Shown here: one piece after another, positions 46,368 through 58,399 of the stretch
How the letters are laid out: every line of letters begins with the position of its first letter
How positions within the stretch are numbered: the stretch's first letter is position 1
Assembly (NCBI GenBank): GCA_030062745.1
Contig: CP099851.1
Span: 7,194,393 to 7,258,392 of the forward strand
Direction: 5' to 3'
From: Capitulum mitella
Taxonomy: Eukaryota; Arthropoda; Thecostraca; Pollicipedomorpha; Pollicipedidae
Length of the DNA stretch: 64,000 bases
Translations under genes and position numbers: made by a program
Notes under the pieces: model-generated
Database searches by the model: none
What the model saw: the letters and a program-made list of their open reading frames with translations, nothing else
Told to the model about the DNA's origin: nothing

Positions 46368-48130
46368 TGCAGCGTTATCATTTTTTGGCATTGACCCCAT
46401 GGTGTGGACGCTTTTACTACATCAGTTCATTATAAATGGAACTGCAAGTTGCCGCCAAGACCCTCTATAGGAGACATGGTCACCAAGCGATTTGTTTACA
46501 TTCTGCGCAAGCCGCTGTGTGACGTCACTGGGAATGACTCCGTCGGCGCCGGTATTGAATAAGCGCCCAGATCTCGGCCGCCGGACGCTTGTGCTTGATC
46601 TTCACCCCGATTTTAACGGACACAATATCATGCGGTATGCCATGTTTTCATGAAAATGAAATAATAATCCGTAAGAAAGGTGCATATATTATTTGATTGC
46701 CGTGTCGGTGCTCAGTTGGTTCAGCGTCTGTTACCGCTGCCCACCATGGCCAGGTGGGTTCGAATCGTCTCGGCCCTCACTTTTTCTCCTGGAGGCCACT
46801 TAACCCTCCTAGCGACCCATAGAAGGAGATGCTGACTACCGCGCGATCGTGTGGGTCACACCCGTACGTTAAATTTTCGCCTCCGAATTATGCAGTTAGG
46901 TTGGCATAACGCGATCCGGTGCATGACAGTCTGTACAAGCACAGCTCAGCACGGGCTCTGGCTTAAATGCACCCCAGCGAACCATCTGCATCATTTTTTT
47001 AAATAATGATAAGATAAAATAGTAAATAGACGTGAAGTACGGCGATATATTTAAACACTTCTCAATACGGCCATGACGTGTCTCCGAGTGCAGCGGCAGG
47101 CCGGGACACTTTTCCGAGCACCGCGACGGCAGATCGGGACGCCTCTCAAAGCTGGGCTCTCTCTTGAGACTGTATTCGGTTCCTTCCGACAAGCGCACTT
47201 GTCAGATGGGGCGGTACAACCACCGCCTAAGGCTAGATACAGTCAACCGGTCGGCCGCGAAGGTCTGCCGGGTCAGCGGGCCGCAGGCGCTGGCGTCCGA
47301 GCCCAGCGCAGTCATGGCTATATAACACCTCCGCCTAAGACGTAGAGGAGACCAACCCACGCATCCTACCATACACACCACCACAAACAGAACAAACCAA
47401 CAGCCAAGAACAATGCAGTCACCCCCACGAAACCGATCACCACTGCTTGGCCTGGCTTCTACTCTGCTGCCGCACCTTTCGCACGTAACGATGCACCGGC
47501 ACGGACCAGTTAACCGAGAGTCTCTGCGGTCGCTGGCGTCCTCGCAGCCCGAGTCCAGTCCGCAGCCCCCCTCGCGGGCAGCACTGCCGGAGCTCTAGTG
47601 CCCATGCGGTCGCTGCCACACGCAACGCCGTTGACGTGAAGGCCACCGCAGTCGCCATATCCAACGTCGCCAGGGCCGTCGTCGCGGCTGTCATCGCCCT
47701 TAATGCCGTCGTCGCTATCATGACGGCCGCCGGAGTCGCGGCAGCTGCCGTCGCCGTTGTCTCAATCTCTGCCGCCATCTTGCGAGACCGTCAAGAACGG
47801 TCGCGGGGGCCGGAGATAACGGCTCTTGCGCCAGTATATGCGTCGGCTGGGCATGCGTACCAGATAATTTCTTCGCCAGCCAACGCCCATGACGGTCCCC
47901 GACTGTTTCCACAGACTCGCCTTGGGGTCCTGCATGACGACGTGCTGTTCGGTACAGAGAGGACGGAACGATCGAGTGGAAATGAAGTTATAAAGGTAGT
48001 TACAAGCGTCCGAGACGAGATACATGTAGTTACATGTACAAAGCTACATGCTATTACTACATGTTGTGTTGCATTTACAAATTTCAATGGCATTTTTTGC
48101 GTGATAATGACATGCATCAATTAACTGCCC
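46368..48130. other. Non-coding; tRNA-like segment and GC-rich low complexity
   Basis: It holds the tRNA-like stretch at 46700-46790 and a GC-rich GCCGTC-biased region (47410-47790). The latter produces long Ala/Val-rich and Arg-rich frames on both strands that I regard as compositional. Confidence 0.35.
46700..46790 (+). repeat. tRNA-derived SINE head or tRNA pseudogene
   Basis: GTGCTCAGTTGGTTCAGCG resembles an A box in a D-arm and GGGTTCGAATC resembles a B box, correctly spaced about 35 nt apart. The T-stem and acceptor stem do not pair well, so it is not a functional tRNA by eye. A tail such as A-rich or tandem repeats is not obvious. Confidence 0.45.
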
Positions 48131-49432
48131 ATTGCCTTATGATGCCTGTAATGCAGGCTGACAACCAGCTTCAAGCTTTTTGAATCAGATCTGTCTGGCA
48201 TGTTAATGGCAGCTGCACAATCTAGATGTCATTACACACAACTCAACCAAGCAAAGTTACATGAAAACAAGACAGGTGGCATGGAAGGAGGAAACCTCAG
48301 GAATCCAACCACACCTTGCATACTTTACTGTTTTCATAATTTAAGCATACCTAATAAAATGTGCCATCTTCCACATATGATAAGTTAACTAGATATTGCT
48401 TCCAGTTGCAATTACTTCACTTCATATTCACAAACCTAGCATTGCATGGTCCAGATGTAGTGAAGGACTGTGCACAGTCAATACTGAGATTAGTGACCCG
48501 CCAATGATTTATATAACATAAATAAAAGAAGAAACTGGTAAAATAACAGCATGCACAAAACACCCAACAAAAAAGTAAAACAGCTACACATGCTTATTAC
48601 TTGGTGTCATGAACACTCAGCAAACACTGGTAGTAATATACATTGCTGTGAGGCTGTGAAAAACAAAAGATGTCAAGACTATTGACTCAATGCCTCACTA
48701 CTGCTTGCAGAATGAAAAGCTGCTGCCAACTCAGAGGCTCATCAAATTAAAATGCATTTTCATTGGCTATTACTGATGCATTATTTTGAGCAGTTTTGCC
48801 TTTTGGCACACATGAATATCTATGCAATTAATCATTACTCTCAGTGTGCTGTTTCTACTGGGATTGATAGGTAATATCTACTTGCAGATTAGCACCAAAA
48901 GTTTGCCATACCAAGAGAATAGCAAACCCTTCCCAATATGGCAATAAACTTATGGCTAAATTAGCACTAACATATCCAAACAAATATGTCAGTTGCTACC
49001 CAAGTAGTGCCACAAACAATAATGCATCGGGGGGGGGGGGGCAACAGGGCCATACTCCCCAACAGAAAAACCAGGCCAGTTGACACAGTTCTGAAATCTG
49101 AAGAAAACCTAAGCAGCTTTTATGAAGAAAAGTTTGCTTTAAAACAATCTTTGTGGTAAAATGAAGCGGAATCCTATGAGTTTTTTTCAAATCAGTACAC
49201 CTTTTTGGAATTTGGCCCCCCAGAATGGAAAAAACAGTGCTCTGGATCCACCCTTGGCCACAAATCTAATACTTTGACATGCATAATGGAAGATTTTTGG
49301 ATGGCAATGCACCACTTCTCAGCACAGGTTTGATATTGGCAATCACTCTTCTTCACATGGTATAATGGGTCACAATTTGCCTCAACAAAGTATTCCAAGC
49401 AAACTGCTGCATTATCTATGTTAAAGTTGTCT

Positions 49433-49640
49433 GGTTTGTGTGATATTGCAACATTTAATATCACGTCATGGTAGATCAATGTTGTTAAAAAAAAAGAGGT
49501 GACGAAAATATAAGAGATTAACCGGTCAGAAACAATGATATCTAGCATTCCCAAATGAGTTGCAAAAATGAACTGCTGCACGGGTACGTAAAGTCGTTGA
49601 ATCTCTGGCAGCATGCAACTTTAACTTTAACACACTGGTA
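49433..49640 (+). repeat. Direct repeat, unit 1
   Basis: TGGTTTGTGTGATATTGCAA...TAATATCACGTCATGGTA, ACCGGTCAGAA, ATGATATCTAGCATTCCC and GTTGAATCTCTGGCAGCATG all recur in order at 50570-50810. Spacing is about 1.14 kb. Confidence 0.85.
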
Positions 49641-50569
49641 CATCCAAGGTACCCTAGTGCTTTCTTCTTTTGGAAATCAAAACAAGGACAACCTAAACTC
49701 TTGGCATTTACATTTACCAACAAACCACAATCAACAGGTGAACACAGCACAGTTAGTTATCATCTATGCTTATCAGTTCAAATATAAAATGAAGGATACA
49801 ACAATACAATGTACAATAAACCACCAACACTTAGATGCATTAGGCATGGCCACAATCACAAGCCTTAAATGTTGTTATAAATCGCCACAGAAACATCACA
49901 ACACCGTCAAGTAATGGTAAGCCATAGGGCACCACTCAAATCATGCCTGACCTGTGCTGCCAATGCCAATTTAAGGCCAATGCCACTGCCAGGTCTCAAC
50001 CGCAAACCAATAAACGTGAAAATATCTTGGTACATAGGGTATTACAAACGTCAAAATGAGGGTCCAGTCACTGCAAAACGCAGTCCTTTCACACGGGCAT
50101 TTGGCTTTCTGAGCATCCCAAACTGTCTCATCACTTTCTGCTGTCGAAGTCAGTTTCCGGCGTGGTGTGATAACAGAATTGGCCTAAATAAGTCCTATCA
50201 TTTGTGGCAACAACTTCTTTACAATACTCAAGCAAAACGCATTTTAAGAGGGTAGAAACAGCGATGCAACCGGACCCACCGCTTCTCAGCACAATCAACC
50301 GTTGCCAGTGGCCGCTGGATTGTTAACGTTCGACTCCCAGCGACTCTCTCTCAGTGACGTCACTCCGGGGTTGTTGCTAGCAAAAAAAAGCTTTTCTATG
50401 GCCGATAACACTGGTGACACCCTCCTGGTTGCCACCATTGCCTAGTTAATAGGTCTGAGGTGGTTGGTGGTGTTGTTTGGGCCGCTATATTGTTTTACAT
50501 GTGCATTGTAGCTGAACTGATTGGATGTAATCACCCAAAACAATGCAATAAACATGCGATTTAGATTTA

Positions 50570-50860
50570 ACTGGTTTGTGTGATATTGCAACATTTAATA
50601 TCACGTCATGGTATGATTGCCAGTGTTGTTAAGCAGTAGCGAAAATAGAGGTGACAGAAGGACATTCGATGACAGAGATTGATGACCGGTCAGAATACTT
50701 AATGATATCTAGCATTCCCTGCAAGATATGAGTTGCATAAAATGAATTGGCATAAGCTGCTGCAGCAGGGTACGTTGGACAAGTCTGTTGAATCTCTGGC
50801 AGCATGCAAAGTATGTATTTCTTGTAGTTTGCTGTTGACATTAAGTTTGCAGTGTGCGCA
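50570..50860 (+). repeat. Direct repeat, unit 2
   Basis: Partner of 49433-49640, slightly longer. The first 40 bases are near-identical. Confidence 0.85.
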
Positions 50861-52540
50861 TGTATATGAAGGCTGGATTGATGAAAAAAGCAGGCATGAG
50901 TGTAGTTCCATCTCAGAAATTGGGGGACAAATCAGATTCTGGGTACAGTCTGACTCAAAATCTTATTTTTCAATGGGAAATAACAAAAAAGCGTATATTC
51001 TCTGACCAAAATTGGGGGAATACAGCCTATTTTGCCCAAATTGGAGGGACATGCCCCCAGCCCCTGATGGTTACACCCATAACAGCAAATGCACATAATC
51101 AAAAGTCTGAACTGGGTTAAGTTCTAAGGACATTTGTTTAAGTGCATCATTCATTGCACTCAAAGCCTTGAGATGAATGGCATTTCATGGTAGTCAAGGC
51201 TAACAAACATATTGTGAGCATTGTCGATTTCGTTGTGATAGTGAAAAAAGGAATCCCGCTCATTTGCATCACCATGCCATTCAAAGGAAAACCCAACATA
51301 TCTGTCTCATGCTAATGAACTGAAACTATTAATTAGGGATGTATTGGATATCCGGTCCGGCCGGATATCCGGCCAGATATTTCACACTATCCGGTATCCG
51401 GTATCCGGCACGATATTTCCATGATCCGGCCGGATATTGCCTGATATTTGGCGTTCCGTTGTGCGATCGGGACGTTCTTACGTCAACCTATAAAACCGTT
51501 TTAGGAGTAACGTGCCTTGTTATATAAGACTGTCGATGTTCCTGACAGTTCCAAGGTCTGTCTGGAGCACTGCTTTTTCTTCTTAGTTCGGAAGGGTTGA
51601 GACGTTATTTGCAAGGGATGGACTCAAGCTCAAAGTAGTGTAACAACAGCCAACATATGCTCAGCTGACCATTGTGTGGCGCATCATCTTCCTGTTTTCC
51701 AAACATTTTTATCTGTCTCAGATACTCTTGTACGAATTCATTAACCCTCGCCCGTAAGGGGGGATGGTGCAACCCCAGCTGAGGTTTTTTGAGGGTCATG
51801 AACTCATGTCACTTGATCGGCGGGAAACACCTTATTTTTATCTTTGAAAATGCGACAGGAAATAGGCATTGCAAAACAACCCATATATTCGGATTCTTCA
51901 AGTTGTAAGGAAAAGAACTGTGTAAATTTGGTGTGGTTTGTCTTTTGTTTCATCTAAAGAGGGCGCAATGCAACGAACACTTGACTTTTGCTCTGAGGGG
52001 CGGAGCGGCGTCGGCCGCGTAGTGATGAGCCTGCAGTACGAGGGCATGTCTAAAATTCGATTTTGTTTTGGATCTCAATTCGAGAAACGTTCTTAAGGAA
52101 TCTAAGTTACGATTTTCGGCTAAATCCAGGTCACCCTAGGTCACTGGCTTCAGATGACCTTCGATAACCTAAGATGTTACCTTATATGTTAAACCTTATA
52201 TGTCATTTGACAATAGTGTTCGTCAATTGATATGCTACATTTGACTTTAGTATCTATTAATTGTCTACAAGAAAAATGCTTCTGCAGCTCCGAGAACACA
52301 GTTAAGCCGACGACCCCGCCCGACATGGATAGGCCTAACATGACCTGGATCGGACTCCAGGGGTGAAATACAATCATGTGGTGTACAGATAGACTCATAA
52401 TTGACTGATGATATCCGTTTCATTTCATCATCATTTACTCTTTCACGCTCATTTGCACTTAAACTCAAAAAGCACCAATTTCTGCCAATTTTTGACATTT
52501 GACCCGATCTGGAGGATCATCCGTTGACATGCGACATTAA

Positions 52541-53754
52541 CCCTATTCCCGGCAGGGGGGGGCGGAATCCGCCCCCCCTCGGGTTTTTTGCTTGCCAATT
52601 CCAGGCTTTTTAACGCAGCTTCACGAAACTTGGCGACTTCTCCTAGCTATTTCTTCTACGCGCCGTGACAAAATTTCGAAATTCTATTTTGCTCAGGGGC
52701 GGAGCCAGGCGACGATTTTGGGAGGCACCCCAGGTCATTTTTGGCCATGTTGAGGGTAAAAGAAAAATGTCTGCCAAAAACAGAGTTTTTAAGATAGAAC
52801 TTAAAACTTTATATGAATGTATAGCTAAATAGTTGGGCAATGTGCGCATTTAATTTTGTTTATCTGAGGTCACTTTACAAGGTCAGGTCAAGGTCAAAAG
52901 TCAAAATTTGTTTTTTTGCAATAATTTCAGCGCCGTTTTTTCAAATGCCAAACCCGGAATACATATGACGTAGAAAAATGCCCTCTACTAGTGTACCAAG
53001 TTTCAGCTTGATATCAGGTCGGGTCACGGAGCTATGACCTAAAATGTCAGTGCGCGTACCCTATATCGCAAAACCAAAAAAATGAATTTTTTGGAATAGA
53101 GTGAATTTAATCGATTAAAAACGTTTACAGATAATATTGAATGCACACGACATCATTCCAGGTGACCCCAAGGTCACTGGAGGTCATTTAAGGTCAAAGG
53201 TCACAAGTTGATCTGAAGAACGTGTGATCATGACAGTTCCCCCTTTTTTATGTCCCTGGCACCGCCTATGCTAACATTATACAAACGTTGTAATGCGATT
53301 TGTACTTCTTTAGCATAACATGACTAGCAGAAGCTAAAAAAGTGTTTTGGCCTCTTTTGTTCATTCCGTTATTAGAAAACTAATCCCCCTATTTTTGAAA
53401 CCCTGTGAACGCCCATGAATTTTCTCAAAATTTTAAATTTGCATACCCATGGTAAAAGCCCTATTCATAATCTCTCGATTCATGCCAGTTTCATCGAAAT
53501 CGGTCCATAAACAAGGGAGTTATAAGAAGTCCAAAAGTACCCCCCATTTTGACATTTTTGCCCCCCTGTATCCACAAATTTGAAAATTTTGAAAAATTTG
53601 TTTTTATAAAAATGTAGTTCACTTCACGGCAAATCGATTGCCGTTTGTTGCGATGAAATCGGATAAGTAGTTCTCGAGATCTCAGGGGGGGGGGGCCGAA
53701 TCCGCGCCCCCCTGCCGGGAATCGGCCATACCGTCTAGCCCTCCGGGAATAGGG
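52541..53754 (-). mobile_element. TTAA-flanked 1.2-kb MITE, copy C (reverse)
   Basis: TTAA lies at 52537-52540 and 53755-53758, with inverted CCCTATTCCCGG ends. It is near-identical in order to copies A and B, on the other strand. The exact DR1 AGGTCAAAGGTCA is at 53191-53203. The empty equivalent of its target is near 30790 (ATACTTTAGGCACTG). Confidence 0.93.
53191..53203 (+). promoter_or_regulatory. Exact DR1 in MITE copy C
   Basis: AGGTCA A AGGTCA, with further AGGTCA words just upstream at 53171-53186. Inferred regulatory potential only. Confidence 0.5.
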
Positions 53755-53904
53755 TTAACAAGGGATGCCAGTCGTAAAATCTCGTCACGTGCAACACCCT
53801 GGTTTTCCCGCGACGCTCTAGGACGCAAGGTGTTGAAATGGCTGGGGGTCGTACCAACTTCCCTCCCCCCTATACGTCCGCCTTATGCAGAAGACCCTAT
53901 ACGG

Positions 53905-54090
53905 GCAAGTATTAAGGGCATTGGTGCAGCCAAAGGTTGACCCGGGGGCCCGGGCTTCCTTCTTAGACCCGCGTTTTTTCTTTGTGAGAACAATTACACA
54001 TCGTCTTCCCAGCAAGCGGTTTTCGTATGATTTAAGTTCACGCTGGGCTTCGGGCCCCCTCCTCAAGAAATCCCTGGGTGCGCCCCTAGT
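53905..54090. mobile_element. Possible small MITE
   Basis: TTAAG precedes GGCATTGGTGCAGCC near 53911, and TTAAG follows GGGTGCGCCCCTAG near 54090. The ends are only roughly inverted (GGTGCAGCC versus GGGCGCACCC). A short element is plausible but unproven. Confidence 0.3.
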
Positions 54091-54561
54091 TAAGAGGCAA
54101 TATGCTTCAGTGGACATACATTAGTATTTGTACAGAATGGTTATCAAGCCACGTATTTGAGGTCTACCAGGGCGTTATAATGGCATTCTGCACATTTTGG
54201 AACCTTTGCCCTTTGCCTTCAGTCAGAGATGGTGACCGGTGATCTACGCTATGATCGCTGTGTTCTTTATTTATTCTTTTTTACGATGAAACATGGGGAA
54301 CCTCGCAATAAATCAAAGCGACAGGTGGAAGGATTCAAAAATTGTTAACATTTTCTTATTAAGTATTTTTCAGTTTTTCAGACCTTTCTACCGCAGTCTT
54401 TTTCGTCTCATTTTCCAGCAATAAATAGCAAATAAAAATAGTTATCCATAATATTCACTATCCGGCCGGAAATCCGGCCGGATATCCGGCACTCCGATCC
54501 GGCATATCCGGTATCCGGCCGGATCACAAAAATCCCGATCCGGCGCATCCCTACTCTTAAT

Positions 54562-56294
54562 TGCTTCTGTGCACCAATTTAAAATGTCAGAACTATTTTG
54601 GACCATTGGGTCATATTTGAAGATGCCACTGCAGGGGGTGACATTGGCAAACATAATGAAAACCCAACTTATGCCTGACATCACTGCATGGATTTAATAC
54701 TAACACAGACCATTAGATATCTGTGTATTCCTTGGCACAATTTTGAGGTATTTCTTGTCATTAATTGTTATTAATTGCTATATAATTGCTATTTATTAAT
54801 TGCTATTTATTGCCACAATGACAAGGGGTACTTCCCACAAATAATTATGATCAATCAGCACTCAAACCAGGTTGTAAATGCAATTTTCCTGTGAAAACAA
54901 GACATACATGAAGTGCTGGAATCATGGACCACCAATGGTTTGAGGCTTTGTTCTGATCTATCACATGTCAAACTCAGTACAGATTAGGCTGTTGTGTGTG
55001 AATGTTTCAACTAATATCCAAGTAAGTTGTTGTCAAAAAAGTTAGGATGTTGTTAGTGAATGTTTCAACTAATATCCAACTTCACGGTTGCTGCACAAGG
55101 GTAATTTGCAGTCATTGTGATAAAATTCTCCCTCCATTGGTCACAGTTCATCCCACTGATGGAGCAGGTTGCATCATTGAAAATCCAACAGTCGCTTGCG
55201 TAGAGATTAATCTTTGCTCTGTAAAACTTTTCCATTAGAATTACAGCTGAAGAATGAAGCGCACAGCCATCTGTAGGTATATATCTATGTATCCTCAATA
55301 CAAAGCACGTGAGGGAGCTCAAAGTTAAAACTTGATACAGCTCTCCCCGCTCTTCCCTTTAGTAATGTTTCTGAGGAGCCCAGAGTGACGTCTGGCATTG
55401 TTTAGGAAAGAGCTGATTTAACTGTGGAAATTGGCGCCTCCAACTACTTGAAAACTGTGAAAGCAGTATAAGTAAGTGTAGTAGCAGCAGAAGCGGGGGG
55501 GGGGGGAGTGGTAGCGGGGACAAAGTGCCCCCTTAACTGGCAAAAGTCAACGTTAACCCTTTGGCGTTGCATGGCAAGAAACGGCTCGAAAAGTGGCAGG
55601 CTCCCCACCCCCTTGCTGGAACACGTTCTGCCGCTCTTGGATCAGTGGCCTGAATACGTGAATTTGACAAAAGACAAGTTGGACCCAAGTTGGACCCAAG
55701 TGTGGAGCTCACTGATGCACTGGCATAACATTGTGTAGGAAACACCACAAAGCCTTGAAACAATTGTTATAACTTAATAAATGACTGTCCCCTGATCATT
55801 ATTTCTTCCATTACGTGTTTACAAAGACTCCGCACTAATAAATGCAACTAAATGCAGAATGTCACAGCGCTCGTGACAAACTCAAGGCAGGTTGCCAATC
55901 AGGGTGATTCTGACTTGGAATTCCCTGATGCGCTTGAAAACTCCGTCCAACCACATTTCTCTTAAGTTTATCTAATATCCTCTGAAGAGTTCTTCTGAGT
56001 GGAGACACATTTTTCTCCAAGTTACGGTCATGACTTGGTAAAAAGTACAAGCATAAAAAGTCGAAGACTATGCAAAAATTACCGCGGGCCTAAATTTTGC
56101 AATGCACCATGATAGGGTTTCACCTAAACTATTTTCAGCAGCAAAGATCACGGGCTAAACACCGGACGTTTTATGAAACGCTGACTGCAGCATTTTCGCC
56201 TACCAGAATGGCAGTATTTTAGGTTGTGGACCAGTGTCGTCACAGATACAAGTCGAAGTGCCTAATGGCCATGCCTTATATATAAGGCCTTGGT
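54562..56294. other. Non-coding interior of the outer hAT
   Basis: It contains a 59-bp-spaced repeat of GAATGTTTCAACTAATATCCAA (about 55000 and 55059), TATTAATTGCTATT repetition near 54770-54815, and a G-run at 55495-55506. Open frames are short with no motif. Confidence 0.35.
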
Positions 56295-56951
56295 TTAACC
56301 CTATTCCCGGCAGGTGGGGGCGGAATCCGCCACCCCCTCGGGTTTTTTGCTTGCCAATTCTAGGCTTTTTGACGCAGCTTCACGAAACTTGGTGACTTTT
56401 CCAAGCTATTCTTTCTACGTGCTGTGACAAAATTTCAAAATTCTATTTTGCACAGGGGCGGAGCCAGGCAACGTTTTTGGGAGGCACCTCATGCCATTTT
56501 TGGCCATGTTAATGGTAAAAGGAAAATGTCTGCCAAAAACAGAGTTTTTAAGATAGAACTTAAAACTTTATATGGATGAATAGCTAAATCATTGGGTAAT
56601 GTGCAGATATAGCTTTGTTCTCCTGAGGTCATTTTACAAGGTCAGGTCAAGGTCAAAAGTCAAAATTTGTTTTTTTTCGCTATAATTTCGGGGCCGTTTT
56701 TTCAAATGCCAAACCCGAAATCTATATGACGTAGAAGGATGCCCTCTACTTGTGTACCACGTTTTAGCTTGATATCGGGTCGGGTCATGGAGCTATGACC
56801 TAAAATGTCAGTGCGGGTGCCCTATATCGCAATAGCCATAAAACGAAATTTTTGAAATAGAGTGAATTCAAATGATTGAAAACGTTTAAAAATAATATTA
56901 AATGCACAGGAGATCATTCCAAGTGACCCCAAGGTCACTGGAGGTCATTTA

Positions 56952-56964
56952 AGGTCAAAGGTCA
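56952..56964 (+). promoter_or_regulatory. Exact DR1 in MITE copy D
   Basis: AGGTCA A AGGTCA, with AGGTCA words on the left, as in the other three good copies. Confidence 0.5.
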
Positions 56965-58399
56965 CAAGTTGATCTGGGAAACGTGTGACCATGACAGTTC
57001 CCCCTTTTTCATGTCCCTGGCACCGCCTATGCTAACATTATACAAGCATTGTAATGCGATTTGTACTTCTTTAGTATAACATGACTAGCAGAAGCCAAAA
57101 AAGGGTGTTTGCCTCTTTTGTTCATCCAGTTGTTAGAAAACTAATCCTCCTATTTTAAAACCCTGTGAACGCCCATGAATTTTCTCAAAATTTCAGATTT
57201 GTGGGCCCATGGTAAAAGCCTTATCCATAATCTCTCGATTGATGCCAGTTTCATCGAAATCGGTCGGTAAACGATGGAGTTATAAGCAGGGCCTATTTTA
57301 ACATGTTAACTGGGGGGGCAAATGCCCCCCCAGTCGGACACTTTGCCCCCCCAGTCAAGATCCTTTGCCCATGCAAAGAAAAAAGAGCCAGGTGTATTAG
57401 CGTACCCAGGAAGGTATTCCATAAAGCGCTGCGCTCGCAAAGCAGCATCTTATCAACGAAGGATGTGCTGAATCACTGAGTAATGTGGGAGCACACTTAG
57501 AAGCATCACTTTATAATACGTATTGCAGGCACACCTAGTGCCCGCTGGCGAGCGTGTTTTGTAATTAGTACGCCAGCACCCGATGCCGCGATTGTCTGGT
57601 GGGCGGCCAAGGCGTTTCATTGCATGGTAAGCACGCTAAAAATGATGATAACCATGTTTGATGTGTTCAAGCGCAAGAAAACTGAAGGGCGAGCTGGTGC
57701 GCAGGGCGGTTTCGCTATGGTGAGATAAGGTTTATATGAATGCGGTAACAGTCCAGCAGTGCTGTAGTCATCACCAATCATCCTGATCCGAAAACCCTGC
57801 TAAAATCCCGGTACCTGATTGGTAGAACTTCATTGAACTAGGCGGTTAAACCCGAGTTTTACGCGAGGAAAACGGAAAAGTAATCAGTCATATATTAAAA
57901 CCGTCAATCTTGCTGCTCCTAGTGCATGGGTTTGAGCATCCCATGAGCATGCTTCATCTGCTTAACGAACATGGCATGGCCCAGACTGTAGATAATGACG
58001 AATGTTGATGATATCTCACTGAGGCGGGCCTAAGGCGAATATTTCAACTTGAGGTGACTTTTTTATTTTGGGGCCGATAAGATGGAAATGGAGAAGTTTG
58101 TTCTGCCTGTGTTGGGACAGCTTTTACACTTCTGCGCAGTGTTGAAAAACAGATGGCCAAAATTCGGTGAGAAAATGTATTTTGGGGATAGATTAGATCA
58201 ACAGAAACTATCCCGGACAGGCAACCTACTGTCTCATTTAGGGAAGAATCGAATCTGCCGCAACATCTCGCCAATATTCTGGCGATCGTTTGCAGGCTGT
58301 GACTTATATATTTGAAGTACCACGCCTTGCCATGCCACGGTAACCCACGGTGCCGGTCTGGCAATTTCCCGCGCGTTCTTAGACGTCAGGATATTTAAG

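Larger units (their letters stand above)
48131..51325. other. AT-rich non-coding with an internal direct repeat
   Basis: Sequence inside the outer hAT, more A/T-rich than its surroundings. Two related blocks (49433-49640 and 50570-50860) are the only structure I recognise. Minus-strand open frames in both blocks share CMLPEIQ-like and MLDII words because the blocks are homologous; no domain is recognised. Confidence 0.4.
51745..53835 (+). repeat. Dispersed repeat inside the inner hAT, split by a MITE
   Basis: It starts after TTAA (51741-51744) with CCCTCGCCCGTAAGG, resembling the end of the 18906-20457 element, and then aligns with 29650-30870. The alignment resumes after the MITE at 53760 (ATCTCGTCACGTGCAACACC) and ends near 53835. 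The right terminus was not found. Confidence 0.65.
51334..54553 (+). mobile_element. Inner hAT-type element of the same family as the outer one
   Basis: CTATTAAT (51326-51333) and CTCTTAAT (54554-54561) form an 8-bp duplication with one difference. The termini are TAGGGATG and CATCCCTA, with inward CCGGATATCCGG arrays (51350-51430 and 54462-54545). Its left zone matches the right end of the outer element and its right zone matches the outer left end, so it lies inverted within its relative. The inside is occupied by a dispersed repeat (from 51745) that itself holds a TTAA MITE. A short minus-strand frame (51605-51740; contains QIKMFGKQEDDAPHN) has a relative at 61770-61900 in the outer copy. 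No intact transposase. Confidence 0.75.

Noticed and set aside
46700-46790. Functional tRNA gene
   Set aside because: A- and B-box-like words are present, but acceptor and T stems have several mismatches; better explained as a SINE head or pseudogene.
47636-48124. 162-codon Ala/Val-rich frame resembling a membrane segment
   Set aside because: It follows GCCGTC-type compositional bias that opens frames on both strands; no start context or homology recognised.
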